A model generated the notes under the pieces. That model was not told the origin of the DNA. It made no database searches and saw nothing but the letters and a program-made list of their open reading frames with translations. Shown here piece after piece: positions 44,433 through 55,010 of a stretch of DNA of 64,000 bases (position 1 is its first letter; each line of letters opens with the position of its first letter). Source of the DNA: Minwuiaceae bacterium. GTDB taxonomy: Bacteria; Pseudomonadota; Alphaproteobacteria; Minwuiales; Minwuiaceae. The position numbers and the translations under genes are program-made. The DNA is taken from contig JANQEE010000066.1 of NCBI GenBank assembly GCA_028278525.1, positions 1 to 64,000 of the forward strand. The letters are read 5' to 3'.

Positions 44433-47182
44433 GCGACAAAGTCGAATTCCAGCTCAACGGCTTCAAACTGGAGGCCGACGCGGGCGAGACCATCTGGCAG
44501 GTGGCGCAGCGGAACGGCATCCAGATTCCCCACCTCTGCTATTCGGATGCGCCGACCTACCGGGCCGACGGCAATTGCCGCGCCTGCATGGTGGAGATCG
44601 AGGGCGAGCGCGTGCTGGCCGCGTCGTGCATCCGCAAGCCGACGCCCGGCATGGTGGTCAACAGCGACACGGGCCGCGCCGAGCAGGCGCGGCGCATGGT
44701 CTTCGAACTGTTGATGGCCGACCAGCCGCCGCGCGAGGTGGCGCACGATCCCGACGCGACGATCTGGCGCTGGGCCGACGCCGTCGGCCAGACGGAGAGT
44801 CGCTTCCCGGCGCGCCTGACGCCGGAACCGGACGTCAGCCACCCCGCCATGGCGGTTAATCTGGACGCCTGCATCCACTGCAACCTCTGCGTCCGCGCCT
44901 GCCGGGAAGTCCAGGTCAACGACGTGATCGGCATGGCCGGCCACGGCGCGGAAGCCAAGATCGTGTTCGATTTCGACGACCCGATGGGTGGGTCGACCTG
45001 CGTCGCCTGCGGCGAGTGCGTCCAGGCCTGCCCGACCGGCGCGCTGATGCCGGCCAAGGAGGCCGGCAAACAGGCGCCGGACCGGCAGGTGGACTCGGTC
45101 TGTCCCTACTGCGGCGTCGGCTGCCAGCTGACCTTCAACATCAAGGACGACAAGATCCAGTATGTCGAAGGCCGCGACGGGCCGGCCAATCTCGGCCGAC
45201 TTTGCGTCAAGGGCCGATTCGGCTTTGACTATGTGCATAGCCCGGAACGCCTCACACGGCCGCTGATCCGGAAAGAAGGCATCCCGCGCGGCGCGGTGGA
45301 CGACCTGGACCCGGCCAACCCGCTGACCCATTTCCGCGAAGCGACCTGGGAAGAGGCGCTGGAGCGGGCCGCCGCCGGGCTGGCGGAAATCCGCGACCGG
45401 CATGGCGGCCGGGCGCTGGCCGGCTTCGGCTCCGCCAAGGGATCGAACGAGGAAGCCTACCTGTTCCAGAAGCTGGTGCGGACCGGATTCGGCAGCAACA
45501 ACGTCGACCATTGCACGCGGCTCTGCCACGCCTCCTCGGTCGCCGCCCTGATGGAGACCATCGGGTCGGGCGCGGTGACGGCGCCGTTCGCGGAGGCGAA
45601 GAACGCGGACGTGGTGATGGTGATCGGCGCCAACCCGACCGTGAACCACCCGGTCGCCGCGACCTTCTTCAAGAACGCGGTCAAGCGGGGCACCAAGCTG
45701 ATCGTCGTCGACCCGCGCGGTCAGGCCCTGTCCCGGCACGCGACGCACATGCTGCAGCAGAAGGCCGGGTCCGACGTCGCCCTGCTGAATGCGATGATGC
45801 ATGTGATCGTCAAGGAGGACTTGGTCGACCGGCAGTATATCGAAGGCTATACGGAAGACTACGCGGCGCTGAAGCAGCACCTGGACGCCTACAGTCCGGA
45901 GGAAATGGCCGAGGTCTGCGGTATCGAGCCGAACGTGCTCCGCGAGGTCGCCCGCCTGTTCGCGACCGCCAACGCGGCCATGATTTTCTGGGGCATGGGC
46001 GTGTCGCAACATATCCACGGCACCGACAACGCCCGCTGCCTGATCTCGCTTGCGCTGATGACCGGACAGGTCGGCCGGCCCGGCACCGGTCTGCATCCGC
46101 TGCGCGGCCAGAACAACGTGCAGGGGGCGTCCGACTCCGGCCTGATCCCGATGGTCTACCCGGATTACCAGCCGGTCGGCGATCCGGCCGTGCGGAAGCG
46201 GTTCGAGGACTTCTGGCAGACGGAGCTGGACCCGGACCCGGGCCTGACCGTGGTCGAGATCACCGATGCGATCCATAACGACCGGATCCACGGCCTGTAC
46301 ATCATGGGCGAAAACCCGGCGATGTCGGATCCCGATGTCTCCCATGCCCGGGCAGCGCTGGCCAAGCTGAAGCACCTGGTGGTGCAGGACATCTTCCTGA
46401 CGGAGACGGCGGCCTATGCGGACGTGGTGCTGCCGGCGTCGGCTTGGCCGGAGAAGGCCGGCACCGTCACCAACACCAACCGCCAGGTGCAAATGGGCCG
46501 TACGGCGCTGCCGCTGCCGGGCGATGCGCGCCAGGACCTTTGGATCATCCAGGAGATCGCCAGGCGCCTGGGACTGGACTGGACTTACGCCCATCCGCGC
46601 GACGTGTTCGCGGAGATGCGCCAGGTGATGGCTTCGATCGCCGGCATTTCCTGGGAGCGGCTGGACCGCGAGCATGCGGTGACCTACCCCTGCGCGAAGG
46701 AAGACGAGCCCGGCCAGGAAGTCCTGTTCGGCGACGGCTTTCCGACGCCGAGCGGGCGCGGCAAGTTCGTGCCGGCCGCGATCATCCCGCCGGACGAGAC
46801 GCCGGACGAAGACTTCCCGCTGATCCTCACGACCGGCCGGCTGCTGGAGCACTGGCATACCGGATCAATCACCCGCCGGGCCGGAATGTTGGACGACCTG
46901 GAGCCGGAAGCGGTTGCCCACCTGGCGCCGGCCGACCTCTACCGGCTGGGTATAGAGCCCGGCGGCAAGGTCCGGGTCAGCAGCCGACGGGGAACGATCG
47001 AGATCGCCGCGCGCGCCGACGGCGACGTGCCGGCGGGCATGATCTTCATTCCGTTCTGTTTCAACGAGGCGGCCGCCAATCTGTTGACCAACGCGGCCTT
47101 GGACCCGTTCGGCAAGATCGCCGAAGTGAAGTACTGCGCCTGCAAAGTGGAGCCCGCCGAAGAATACGCCGCCGCGGAATAG
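44429..47182 (+). CDS. fdsA: NAD-dependent formate dehydrogenase catalytic subunit FdsA
   Basis: 917 residues. N-terminal 2Fe-2S domain (CYSDAPTYRADGNCRACM), two 4Fe-4S motifs (CIHCNLCVRACREVQ, CVACGECVQACPTGA), the Fdh 4Fe-4S (CPYCGVGCQLTF), then the molybdenum bis-MGD region with the Mo-ligand Cys in NNVDHCTRLCHASS and a C-terminal molydopterin-dinucleotide domain. Oxidises formate to CO2. Downstream come fhs, fdhD and mobA; no fdsD is visible. Confidence 0.94.
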   Translation: MSDKVEFQLNGFKLEADAGETIWQVAQRNGIQIPHLCYSDAPTYRADGNCRACMVEIEGERVLAASCIRKPTPGMVVNSDTGRAEQARRMVFELLMADQPPREVAHDPDATIWRWADAVGQTESRFPARLTPEPDVSHPAMAVNLDACIHCNLCVRACREVQVNDVIGMAGHGAEAKIVFDFDDPMGGSTCVACGECVQACPTGALMPAKEAGKQAPDRQVDSVCPYCGVGCQLTFNIKDDKIQYVEGRDGPANLGRLCVKGRFGFDYVHSPERLTRPLIRKEGIPRGAVDDLDPANPLTHFREATWEEALERAAAGLAEIRDRHGGRALAGFGSAKGSNEEAYLFQKLVRTGFGSNNVDHCTRLCHASSVAALMETIGSGAVTAPFAEAKNADVVMVIGANPTVNHPVAATFFKNAVKRGTKLIVVDPRGQALSRHATHMLQQKAGSDVALLNAMMHVIVKEDLVDRQYIEGYTEDYAALKQHLDAYSPEEMAEVCGIEPNVLREVARLFATANAAMIFWGMGVSQHIHGTDNARCLISLALMTGQVGRPGTGLHPLRGQNNVQGASDSGLIPMVYPDYQPVGDPAVRKRFEDFWQTELDPDPGLTVVEITDAIHNDRIHGLYIMGENPAMSDPDVSHARAALAKLKHLVVQDIFLTETAAYADVVLPASAWPEKAGTVTNTNRQVQMGRTALPLPGDARQDLWIIQEIARRLGLDWTYAHPRDVFAEMRQVMASIAGISWERLDREHAVTYPCAKEDEPGQEVLFGDGFPTPSGRGKFVPAAIIPPDETPDEDFPLILTTGRLLEHWHTGSITRRAGMLDDLEPEAVAHLAPADLYRLGIEPGGKVRVSSRRGTIEIAARADGDVPAGMIFIPFCFNEAAANLLTNAALDPFGKIAEVKYCACKVEPAEEYAAAE

Positions 47183-47292
47183 ACGGGCGCAGGCAAGCCA
47201 CAACCTGTCGCTTGTCCGTTATCGCCCATATCGACGGCGCGGGATAACCACCTGACCCTGGGGACGGAAACGACAAAGGCCGGAGAGAAGCC

Positions 47293-48972
47293 ATGGCGGA
47301 CGTAAAGAGCGACATCGACATCGCCCAAGCGGCGGACATGATGCGGATCGGCGACATCGCCGCGAAGCTGGATATCGGCGCGGACGACATCGTGCCGTTC
47401 GGCCACCACAAGGCGAAACTGCCGCTGGACTATATCGCCCGCCTGCCGGACCGGCCCGACGGCAAGCTGATCCTGGTCACCGCGATCACGCCGACGCCGG
47501 CCGGTGAAGGCAAGACGACCACGACGGTCGGCCTGGGCGACGGCCTGAACCGGATCGGCAAGCGCACGGCGATCTGCCTACGCGAGCCGAGCCTGGGCCC
47601 GAGCTTCGGCATGAAGGGCGGCGCCGCCGGCGGCGGCTACGCCCAGGTCGTGCCGATGGAAGACATCAACCTGCACTTCACCGGCGACTTCCACGCGATC
47701 GGCGCCGCCAATAACCTGCTGGCGGCGATGATCGACAACCACGTCTACTGGTCCAACCAGCTTGGCCTGGACGTTCGCCGTATCAACTGGAAACGCGTGG
47801 TCGATATGAACGACCGGGCGCTGCGCAAGATTACCGCGTCGCTCGGCGGGGTCGCCAACGGCTTTCCGCGCGAGGATGGGTTCGACATCACCGTCGCCTC
47901 CGAGGTGATGGCTATTTTCTGCCTAGCCGAGGACCTGGACGACCTGCAACGCCGACTGGGCAATATCATCGTCGGTTACACCCGCGACCGTCGCCCGGTC
48001 CGTGCCAGCGAGTTGGAGGCGCACGGGGCTATGACCGCGCTGCTGAAGGACGCGCTGTCGCCGAACCTGGTGCAGACCTTGGAAAACAACCCTGCCTTCG
48101 TGCATGGCGGGCCGTTCGCCAACATCGCGCATGGCTGCAATTCGGTGATTGCGACCAAAACGGCGTTGAAGCTGGCCGACTATGTGGTGACCGAGGCCGG
48201 TTTCGGCGCGGACCTCGGCGCCGAAAAATTCTTCGACATCAAGTGCCGTAAAGCCGGCCTGAAACCGGATGCCGCCGTGATCGTCGCGACCATTCGGGCA
48301 TTGAAGATGCACGGCGGCGTCGCCCGCGACGAGCTTGGCCAGGAGAACGTGCAGGCCGTGCGGGACGGCCTGGAAAACCTCGGCCGCCATATACGCAATA
48401 TCGGCCAGTTCGGCGTGCCCGCCGTTGTCGGGATCAACCGCTTTATCGCCGACACCGATGCGGAAATGGCGGCGGTGACGGACTATTGCGCCGAATTCGG
48501 CGTCGAGGCCTTCGTCAACACCCACTGGGCCGACGGCGGCGCCGGGATCGAGGCGATGGCGCACAAGGTCGTTGATATGGTGGAGAATGGCGGCGCCCAG
48601 TTCCGCACCCTCTACGAAGACGATCTCGGCCTGTGGGAAAAAGCGCGGACCATCGCCCGCAACCTGTACGGCGCCGACGACATCATCGCCGACAAGAAGG
48701 TGCGCGACCAGTTCGCCCAGTTCGAGAAGGACGGCTTCGGCCACTTCCCGATCTGCATGGCCAAGACCCAATACAGCTTCTCCACCGACCCGAACCTGAA
48801 AGGCGCGCCGTCCAACCATGTGGTGCCGATCCGCGAGATCCGGCTTTCCGCCGGCGCGGAGTTCGTGGTCGCCGTCTGCGGCGACATCATGACGATGCCG
48901 GGCCTGCCCCGGCAGCCGGCGGCGGCGCAGATCGGCGTCGACTGCGACGGCCGAATTACCGGGCTTTTCTAG
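47293..48972 (+). CDS. fhs: Formate-tetrahydrofolate ligase
   Basis: 559 residues, the usual length. The P-loop is [17 protein letters not shown], and [18 protein letters not shown] and the C-terminal [15 protein letters not shown] are family signatures. It loads formate onto THF with ATP, so it competes with or complements the formate dehydrogenase encoded just upstream for the fate of formate. Preceded by GGAGAG. Confidence 0.97.
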   Translation: MADVKSDIDIAQAADMMRIGDIAAKLDIGADDIVPFGHHKAKLPLDYIARLPDRPDGKLILVTAITPTPAGEGKTTTTVGLGDGLNRIGKRTAICLREPSLGPSFGMKGGAAGGGYAQVVPMEDINLHFTGDFHAIGAANNLLAAMIDNHVYWSNQLGLDVRRINWKRVVDMNDRALRKITASLGGVANGFPREDGFDITVASEVMAIFCLAEDLDDLQRRLGNIIVGYTRDRRPVRASELEAHGAMTALLKDALSPNLVQTLENNPAFVHGGPFANIAHGCNSVIATKTALKLADYVVTEAGFGADLGAEKFFDIKCRKAGLKPDAAVIVATIRALKMHGGVARDELGQENVQAVRDGLENLGRHIRNIGQFGVPAVVGINRFIADTDAEMAAVTDYCAEFGVEAFVNTHWADGGAGIEAMAHKVVDMVENGGAQFRTLYEDDLGLWEKARTIARNLYGADDIIADKKVRDQFAQFEKDGFGHFPICMAKTQYSFSTDPNLKGAPSNHVVPIREIRLSAGAEFVVAVCGDIMTMPGLPRQPAAAQIGVDCDGRITGLF

Positions 48973-49074
48973 CGGATCGCTCAACCGGCACGCGCGGACA
49001 ATTCCGCTACCGCGCAACCCTGCAGGAAGTGCTAATCTGCCGCCGAGCGCAGAGCGGATAAGCAGGCACGACCT

Positions 49075-51402
49075 ATGGACAAGGCAATGTCGCGGGACGA
49101 GGGAAATCAAGCAACCTCTCCCACCCAAGCAAAACCGCCCACACGGTTCAACCTCCCTATCAAGCTGATCCTGATCGCCGGCGTGATCGGGCTGCAGGTG
49201 GTGACCGTCTCGGCCATCCTGTTCTCGTCGTTCTTCACCACCCAGGACGTCCTGCTGGGCCATGCTCGCGAGATCATGGCCAACGTCGCGGGCGAGACGA
49301 TCGAGCATACCGAACGCTTCCTGGCGCCGGCACAAACAGCGGCGGACCTGACCCAACGGCTGGCCCAGGACAAGGTGGTCAACAGCACCAATGCGATTGA
49401 AATAGAGAGCTATTTCCTGGCACAACTGGGCCTCTACGACCAATTCGCCGGCATCTTCTTCGGCACCACCGACGGGCGCTTCTTTTACGTCAAACGCGAC
49501 GACGAATTGACCGAGCAAGGCTTCAAGACCAAGAACATCACCCTGAAGGACGGGGTCCGGCACATCGAGCTGTTGTGGCGCGACAACGACTACATGCTGG
49601 TATCGCGTAAAGAAGACCCCAACGATCTGTTCGACCCCAGGCTCCGCCCGTGGTTCCAGAAGGCGGTGGAGGCCGGCGATCAGATCTGGACCGATCCCTA
49701 CATCTTCTTCACGTCGCGCCAGCCGGGCATCACGGCGGCCACGCCCGTATTCAACGAGAACGGCCAGATCACCGGCGTGGTCGGCGTCGATATCGAAATC
49801 TCCGACCTGTCGTCGTTCCTGGCCCAGTTGAAGATCGGCAAGAACGGCTCGGCCTTCGTGCTGGCCCGCGACGGCAACGTGATCGCCCACCCCAACCCTG
49901 ACCGGGTCAAGCAGGTCACCGAGGACGGCAATTCCCTACGCTTCACCCGGGTGGACGAACTGGACGACCCCGGCGGGCTTGGCGCCTTGACCTATCTGGA
50001 ACAATCCCTGACCGGCTTCGATCTGGGCAAGCAGGCCTTCGTTTCGTACAAATGGCAGGGCGCGACCTATCACGCGGCGTTCGCGCCCTTCCCGAGCCAG
50101 CGCTGGCCCTGGGTCATCGGCGTCTATGTGCCGGAAGACGACTTCCTGGGCACGATCAAGGACAACCAGCTCTTCAACATCTACCTCGCCGTGATCATCG
50201 GCGTCATCGCCTGCGGCATCGGCATCCTGCTGGCCCGAAGCATTTCCCGGCCGATGGCGGTATTGCGGAGCGGCGCCCTGTCGGTCGAGAAAGGTGACCT
50301 GGATTTCGACATGGACCTGCGCAGCGCCTGCGTCGAAATCCAGGCGACCGCGGACGCGTTCGGCCAGATGCTGGAGGGCCTGCGCGAGCGCGATGCCGAA
50401 AACCTGAAGCTGACCGGCGGCCTGCGCCAGGCCCAGGCCGAACTGGAGCAGCGCGTCGAGGAACGGACCCGGGAACTGCAAAAGGAAATCAAGGAACGCG
50501 AACAGGCGGAGATGGCGCTGAAGGAAAGCCACGACCTGCTGGAGCAGCGCGTGAACGAGCGGACGGCGGAACTGGCGTCGCGCAACACGCAGCTTTACGA
50601 GGAGGTCAACGAACGGATCCTGGCGCAGGAAGCCTTGCAGGAGCGCGAGGCCCGGCTGCGGCTGTTACAAGCGGAGTTGCAGCACGTCTCCCGCCTCAGC
50701 GCCATGGGGCAACTATCGTCGGCCCTGGCGCACGAATTGAACCAGCCGTTGGCGGCGCTGATGAACTATACGCAGGCGTCGCGCCGGACGCTGGACGCAA
50801 ACGGCGGCGCCAATATCCCGAAAGCCATCGAAATGATGGACAAGGCGATCGGACAGGCGGAGCGGGCCGGCTCGGTCATTCGGCATCTGAGAAACTTCAT
50901 CGAGAAGGGCGAGTCCGAACAGTTCGACGAGGACATCAACGCGGTCATCGAAGAGGCCGGCGCGCTTGGCCTGATCGGGGCGGCCGAACAGGGCGTCGAG
51001 GTCGTGCACAACCTGAACACGGACCTGCCCACGGTCTCCATCAACAAGGTCCAGATCCAGCAGGTCATCCTGAACCTGGTGCGCAACAGCCTGGAGGCGA
51101 TGGAAAGCACGGAACGCCGGGAACTGACGGTCACCACGGAGCGGGATCTCGGCGGCAACGTGGTGGTCTCTATCGCCGATACGGGCACCGGCATTTCCGA
51201 AGAAATCCGGAAAGTCCTGTTCCAGCCGTTTGTCACCACCAAAGCCTCGGGCATGGGTCTTGGCCTGTCGATCAGCCGCTCCATCGTCGAGGCGCATGGC
51301 GGCCGCCTGTGGGTGGAGCCGGCCGCCGGAGGCGGAACGGTGTTTCATTTCAGCCTGCCGGTGAGCGCTTCGCGGTCCCGACAGGCGCAGGCGACGGGTT
51401 GA
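49075..51402 (+). CDS. Membrane sensor histidine kinase with Cache domain
   Basis: 775 residues: TM1 (about 25-50), periplasmic dCache-type sensor (about 55-360, with DPRLRPWFQKAVEAG and VGVDIEISDLSSFL), TM2 (about 365-385), HAMP, a long coiled coil (435-530) with repeated E/Q/R heptads, HisKA with ALAHELNQPLAALMNY, and an ATPase domain with NGLGL-type GMGLGLSISRSIVEAHGG. DctB/FixL-like. Cache sensors bind small carboxylates or amines, so a link to formate metabolism is possible. No response regulator gene is adjacent. Confidence 0.93.
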   Translation: MDKAMSRDEGNQATSPTQAKPPTRFNLPIKLILIAGVIGLQVVTVSAILFSSFFTTQDVLLGHAREIMANVAGETIEHTERFLAPAQTAADLTQRLAQDKVVNSTNAIEIESYFLAQLGLYDQFAGIFFGTTDGRFFYVKRDDELTEQGFKTKNITLKDGVRHIELLWRDNDYMLVSRKEDPNDLFDPRLRPWFQKAVEAGDQIWTDPYIFFTSRQPGITAATPVFNENGQITGVVGVDIEISDLSSFLAQLKIGKNGSAFVLARDGNVIAHPNPDRVKQVTEDGNSLRFTRVDELDDPGGLGALTYLEQSLTGFDLGKQAFVSYKWQGATYHAAFAPFPSQRWPWVIGVYVPEDDFLGTIKDNQLFNIYLAVIIGVIACGIGILLARSISRPMAVLRSGALSVEKGDLDFDMDLRSACVEIQATADAFGQMLEGLRERDAENLKLTGGLRQAQAELEQRVEERTRELQKEIKEREQAEMALKESHDLLEQRVNERTAELASRNTQLYEEVNERILAQEALQEREARLRLLQAELQHVSRLSAMGQLSSALAHELNQPLAALMNYTQASRRTLDANGGANIPKAIEMMDKAIGQAERAGSVIRHLRNFIEKGESEQFDEDINAVIEEAGALGLIGAAEQGVEVVHNLNTDLPTVSINKVQIQQVILNLVRNSLEAMESTERRELTVTTERDLGGNVVVSIADTGTGISEEIRKVLFQPFVTTKASGMGLGLSISRSIVEAHGGRLWVEPAAGGGTVFHFSLPVSASRSRQAQATG

Positions 51403-51499
51403 ATCGGTTGCCTAAAATTTTCCGCAAATTTTCTTCTAAGTATTTGTTATGTATGGATTTTTCTTGAAATAACCCGAATGACGTAGTAGTATTCGGGGC

Positions 51500-51892
51500 A
51501 TGAATGTCACTCGGAACATCGCGCTCAGCGGGTTGCAGGCAGCCGCCACGCGGCTTCAGGTATCCGCCGCCAACGTCGCCAATCTGACGGCGCGCGGCGA
51601 AGCGCCGGCGGACGGCGGCGAAGCCGAAGGCCTGTTCAAACCGGGCCATGTGGTGCAGACCGCGACGGCCAACGGCGGCACCGCCGCCAAGGTTCGGCCG
51701 GTGGAACCGGCGCACGTCCTGATCCCTGATCCCAACCGGGAAAGCGGCGTCGCGGCGGTGCCGAACGTCAACCTGGCCAACGAGCTGGTTCAGCAGACGA
51801 TTGCCGAAACCTCGTTCAAGGCCAACGCGGCCGTGCTGCGCACCGTCGACGAGATCGAAGAGACCCTGCTGAACATCAAGCGCCAGCCGTAA
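51500..51892 (+). CDS. Flagellar basal-body rod protein, FlgC-like
   Basis: 130 residues. The N-terminal rod motif ([20 protein letters not shown]) and C-terminal helix ([21 protein letters not shown]) are those of flagellar rod/hook proteins. It is alone, away from fliI-J, in a position also seen in other alphaproteobacteria. Its 3' end overlaps the mobA 3' end by 17 bases (convergent). The AT-rich 51403-51499 stretch holds its promoter. Confidence 0.82.
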   Translation: MNVTRNIALSGLQAAATRLQVSAANVANLTARGEAPADGGEAEGLFKPGHVVQTATANGGTAAKVRPVEPAHVLIPDPNRESGVAAVPNVNLANELVQQTIAETSFKANAAVLRTVDEIEETLLNIKRQP

Positions 51893-52505
51893 GCAAGCGC
51901 TCCGCCTCGGCCAGATCCTCCGGCCGGTTGGCGTTGAAGAACGGATCCATCGGAACCGCCTGCCAGTCGACGACGGCCAGACGATAGCGCGCCGTCCAGC
52001 GATCTATCTTGCGCATCTCCTCCTCGACCAGCGCCTGACGCAGAGCATCGGCCAGACCGACCGGCCAGAGGCCGACCACCGGGTGGGTACGGCCGTCGGA
52101 GGCGGCGCAGGCGAGGTCGGCCGCATCGCCCGCTACCGCCGCCAGCATGCGCGATACCAGATCCGGAGGGAGGAATGGCGCATCGGTCGGGAAGGTCGCG
52201 ATCCAACCGCAGCCGGGCGCGTTGGCGCGGGCCCATTCCATCCCGGTCAGCACACCGGCGAGCGGCCCGGCGAATCCCTCGACCACATCGGCGACCACGG
52301 GCAGGCCGTAATCGGCGAAGCGCGCCGGATCGCCGTTGGCGTTGAGCGCCAGAGCGTCGACCTGGGGCGTCACGCACTCGACGATCCGCGCCAATAAAGG
52401 TTTGCCGCCGAGCGTCCGCAGGCACTTGTCGCCGCCGCCCATACGGCGCGCCTGACCGCCCGCCAGCAGGATGCCGGCGACGCCCGACGCCGGGTCAGAC
52501 GGCAT
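51876..52505 (-). CDS. mobA: Molybdenum cofactor guanylyltransferase MobA
   Basis: About 209 residues with [19 protein letters not shown] (GTP-binding), [15 protein letters not shown] and [12 protein letters not shown]. It converts Mo-molybdopterin to the guanine dinucleotide form needed by the formate dehydrogenase encoded upstream. The start overlaps the fdhD stop by 11 bases. Confidence 0.94.
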   Translation of the reverse strand: MPSDPASGVAGILLAGGQARRMGGGDKCLRTLGGKPLLARIVECVTPQVDALALNANGDPARFADYGLPVVADVVEGFAGPLAGVLTGMEWARANAPGCGWIATFPTDAPFLPPDLVSRMLAAVAGDAADLACAASDGRTHPVVGLWPVGLADALRQALVEEEMRKIDRWTARYRLAVVDWQAVPMDPFFNANRPEDLAEAERLLTAGA

Positions 52506-53376
52506 CGTCGGCAAGACTGGCTTTGCGCTGGCTCTTGCGCCCCTCTTCCGGTACCCGGTCCGGATCGGCGTCGTAGTCCAGGCGGTGGTCCCCAGACAGG
52601 CAGACGAACCGCTTGCCCTTGGCCCGGCCAATCAATGTCAGGCCCGCCTGCCGCGCCAGTTCGACGCCCCAGGCGGTGAAGCCGGAGCGCGAGATCAGGA
52701 TCGGAATGCGCATCTGCACGCACTTGATCACCATCTCCGAGGTCAGCCGGCCCGTGGTGTAGAAGATCTTGTGTTCCGGGCCGATGCCATTGAGGAACAT
52801 GTAGCCGGCAATCTTGTCGATGGCGTTGTGGCGGCCGACGTCCTCCAGATAGATCAGCGGTCGGTCCGCCTCGCACAGCACGCAGCCGTGGATCGCCCCG
52901 GCCTCCAGATAAAGCGACGGCTGGGTGTTGATCTTGCGCGACAGCGTGTAGAGCCAGGACGTCCGGAGCACCGCGTCCGCCGGCAGGTCGACGGTTGCGA
53001 AGCTTTCCATCACGTCGCCGAACACGGTGCCCTGGGCGCAGCCGGACGTCAGGGTGCGTTTCTTGAGTTTCCACTCGAAATCGGTCGGACGGGCGGTGTG
53101 CACGGTGACCCGCTCGCCGTCCTCGCTCACTTCGATCTCCTCGACCGCATCGTCGGCCGCCAGCATGTTCTGGTTAAGCAGGTAGCCGACCGCCAGATAG
53201 TCGGGATGGTCGCCGATCGTCATCATGGTGACGATCTCCTGACCGTTCAGGAACAGGGTGAGCGGCCGTTCCACCACCACGGCGGTCTCAATCGGCTTGC
53301 CGGTCTGGTCCGTGCCGGCGACCCGGTTGGTCAGGCGCGGATCCGCCGGGTTCGGCGTGACATCGAATTCATCCAT
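52495..53376 (-). CDS. fdhD: Formate dehydrogenase accessory sulfurtransferase FdhD
   Basis: 293 residues. [28 protein letters not shown] in the family pattern, the catalytic Cys region SGCAQGT (family CxxC reduced to a single Cys here) and [18 protein letters not shown] are typical. It inserts sulfur at the Mo site of formate dehydrogenase. Equivalent to FdsC, but encoded on the opposite strand 5 kb from fdsA, with mobA. Ribosome site is weak at the chosen ATG. Confidence 0.93.
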   Translation of the reverse strand: MDEFDVTPNPADPRLTNRVAGTDQTGKPIETAVVVERPLTLFLNGQEIVTMMTIGDHPDYLAVGYLLNQNMLAADDAVEEIEVSEDGERVTVHTARPTDFEWKLKKRTLTSGCAQGTVFGDVMESFATVDLPADAVLRTSWLYTLSRKINTQPSLYLEAGAIHGCVLCEADRPLIYLEDVGRHNAIDKIAGYMFLNGIGPEHKIFYTTGRLTSEMVIKCVQMRIPILISRSGFTAWGVELARQAGLTLIGRAKGKRFVCLSGDHRLDYDADPDRVPEEGRKSQRKASLADDAV

Positions 53377-53437
53377 GGAACGGATATTACGCCCCTCGGC
53401 CTCAAGGCCAAGGGGCGATTTCACCGCCGGCGTGGGG

Positions 53438-54475
53438 TCAGGCCGCCAGATAGGTCTGAAACGCCAAGCCGCAGAGCATCGCGCCGGTGAGCGCAAAGCC
53501 GATATAGGCGACGAACACCGGCCGCTTGACCAGGGCGAAGACAGCGATCGCGGCCGGCAGGCTGGTGACGCCGCCGGCAACCAGAAACGCCATGGCGGCG
53601 CCCGGGGTCAGGCCGAAATCCATCAGACCGGCGACCAGTGGCAACGCCGCGTAGCCATTCAGATAGGCCGGCACGCCGATCACGGCCGCCGTAGGAATGG
53701 CCCAGAAACCGCCCTGGCCGAGGACCCCGGAAATCGTCTCCGCCGGCAGGTAGGCCAGCATCAGGCTTTCCAGCAGGAAGGCGAGCGTCAGCCACTTGGT
53801 CAGGAACAGGGTGGACCGCATGGCTTCGGCCGCGAAGTCGCGCCGTCGTGCCGGGTCCTGCCAGAACCGCCAGCGCCTCTCGGCGGGCCGCGTCACGGCG
53901 TTGCCGCCGCACCCGCCGCCGACACCCTCGCGCAACGGATCGGCGAACGCGCCGAGGCGCTGCAGGCCGACGGTCGCGAAGCCGCCGAACAGGCCGATGG
54001 CGACCGCCGCCAATGTCTTGGCCACGGCGAAATCCGTTCCCAAAGCGCCGGTGGTGATGATGAACATGGAAGGATCCATGATCGGCGAGGCAAGCCAGAA
54101 CGCCATGACGGCCGGCAGCGGCACGCCCATCGCCAGAAGCGCCGCAATCAGCGGAATGACGCCGCAGGAGCAGAACGGAGACAGGCCGCCGAACACGGCC
54201 GCCAGGACAATCATCGGCACCAGCCGGCCGCGAAACACCTCTGCGATCAGGCCATCGGCGCCGCTGGCCTTGGCGTAGGCCGCCACCGCGATCGCGAATA
54301 GCAGAAACGGCGCGATGCCGAGCAGATTGCCTGCGACGAAGCCGACACTGTCGACGGCTTGTCCAGGCGCGATCAGCGCCAACGCGGCGACCATAAGTGC
54401 GGTGGCCAGCCAGACCCTGTCGGTCTGTCTGGCTCTTCCGGCGAGGCCGGTCATCGCTGCTGTCAGATCGGTCAT
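53438..54475 (-). CDS. ArsP-type permease (UPF0718 family)
   Basis: 345 residues with eight or more helices in two halves. The SPFCSCGVIPLIAALLAMGV segment and ASPIMDPSMF match the ArsP_1/UPF0718 permease pattern; ArsP proteins export trivalent organoarsenicals. It follows an ArsR gene on the same strand, with a candidate ArsR site in the 72-base gap, which supports a metalloid-efflux role, though other members have other or unknown substrates. Confidence 0.85.
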   Translation of the reverse strand: MTDLTAAMTGLAGRARQTDRVWLATALMVAALALIAPGQAVDSVGFVAGNLLGIAPFLLFAIAVAAYAKASGADGLIAEVFRGRLVPMIVLAAVFGGLSPFCSCGVIPLIAALLAMGVPLPAVMAFWLASPIMDPSMFIITTGALGTDFAVAKTLAAVAIGLFGGFATVGLQRLGAFADPLREGVGGGCGGNAVTRPAERRWRFWQDPARRRDFAAEAMRSTLFLTKWLTLAFLLESLMLAYLPAETISGVLGQGGFWAIPTAAVIGVPAYLNGYAALPLVAGLMDFGLTPGAAMAFLVAGGVTSLPAAIAVFALVKRPVFVAYIGFALTGAMLCGLAFQTYLAA

Positions 54476-54490
54476 TTTCCTACTCTTCCG

Positions 54491-54507
54491 AAATTATCGA
54501 AATAATT
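54491..54507. promoter_or_regulatory. Candidate ArsR operator before the permease
   Basis: AATTATCGAAATAATT lies between arsR and the permease and shares ATTATCGAAATA with 54924-54935. Confidence 0.6.
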
Positions 54508-54547
54508 GACGAGAATCACGTGGCTATCAACTGTCCTCATCGCTCGA

Positions 54548-54874
54548 TCAGTTGGCCAGCGCCAAGTCGGCGGATTCGGTTTCCAGACTGACGCCCGTGC
54601 AGCATTCGTCGGTCAGGAAGCCGAGCACGTCGCGCATGGTGTCGTAGCGGGCGCGGCAATGCAGCTCCCGGCTGCGGCGTTCCTGGGACACCAGGCCGCA
54701 GCGCACCAGACGGGCGACATGATGCGACAGCGTCGACGCCGGGATGCCAAGGGCGCGTTGAACCTGACCCACGATCAAGCCTTCGTCGCCGGCCTTGACC
54801 AGCAGGCGGAAGATCGAGAGGCGCGTCTCATTGCCCAGCGCCTCCATGCATTGGGCGGCTTGTACCGTATCCAT
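54548..54874 (-). CDS. ArsR family metalloregulator
   Basis: 108 residues: winged helix (ALGNETRLSIFRLL, IPASTLSHHVARLVRCGLV) and a C-terminal Cys pair (DECCTGVS) that could bind As(III). Upstream on the same strand of an ArsP-type permease; candidate binding sites lie before both genes, so metalloid-inducible control is likely. Confidence 0.9.
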   Translation of the reverse strand: MDTVQAAQCMEALGNETRLSIFRLLVKAGDEGLIVGQVQRALGIPASTLSHHVARLVRCGLVSQERRSRELHCRARYDTMRDVLGFLTDECCTGVSLETESADLALAN

Positions 54875-54911
54875 GATGCAAGTATGACGTCGGCAGATCC
54901 GACTGTCAACG

Positions 54912-54935
54912 ATATTTCTAATATTATCGAAATAT
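54912..54935. promoter_or_regulatory. Candidate ArsR operator before arsR
   Basis: ATATTTC-N10-GAAATAT inverted repeat, 38 bases upstream of the arsR start, containing the same ATTATCGAAATA as the site at 54491-54507. Confidence 0.6.
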
Positions 54936-55010
54936 AGTCGATGACGGGAAACTTGACCTTCGCGGTCGCGAATGGTCTTCTCCCGCGCCATCGCTTGAGG
55001 GGCAGTAAGC

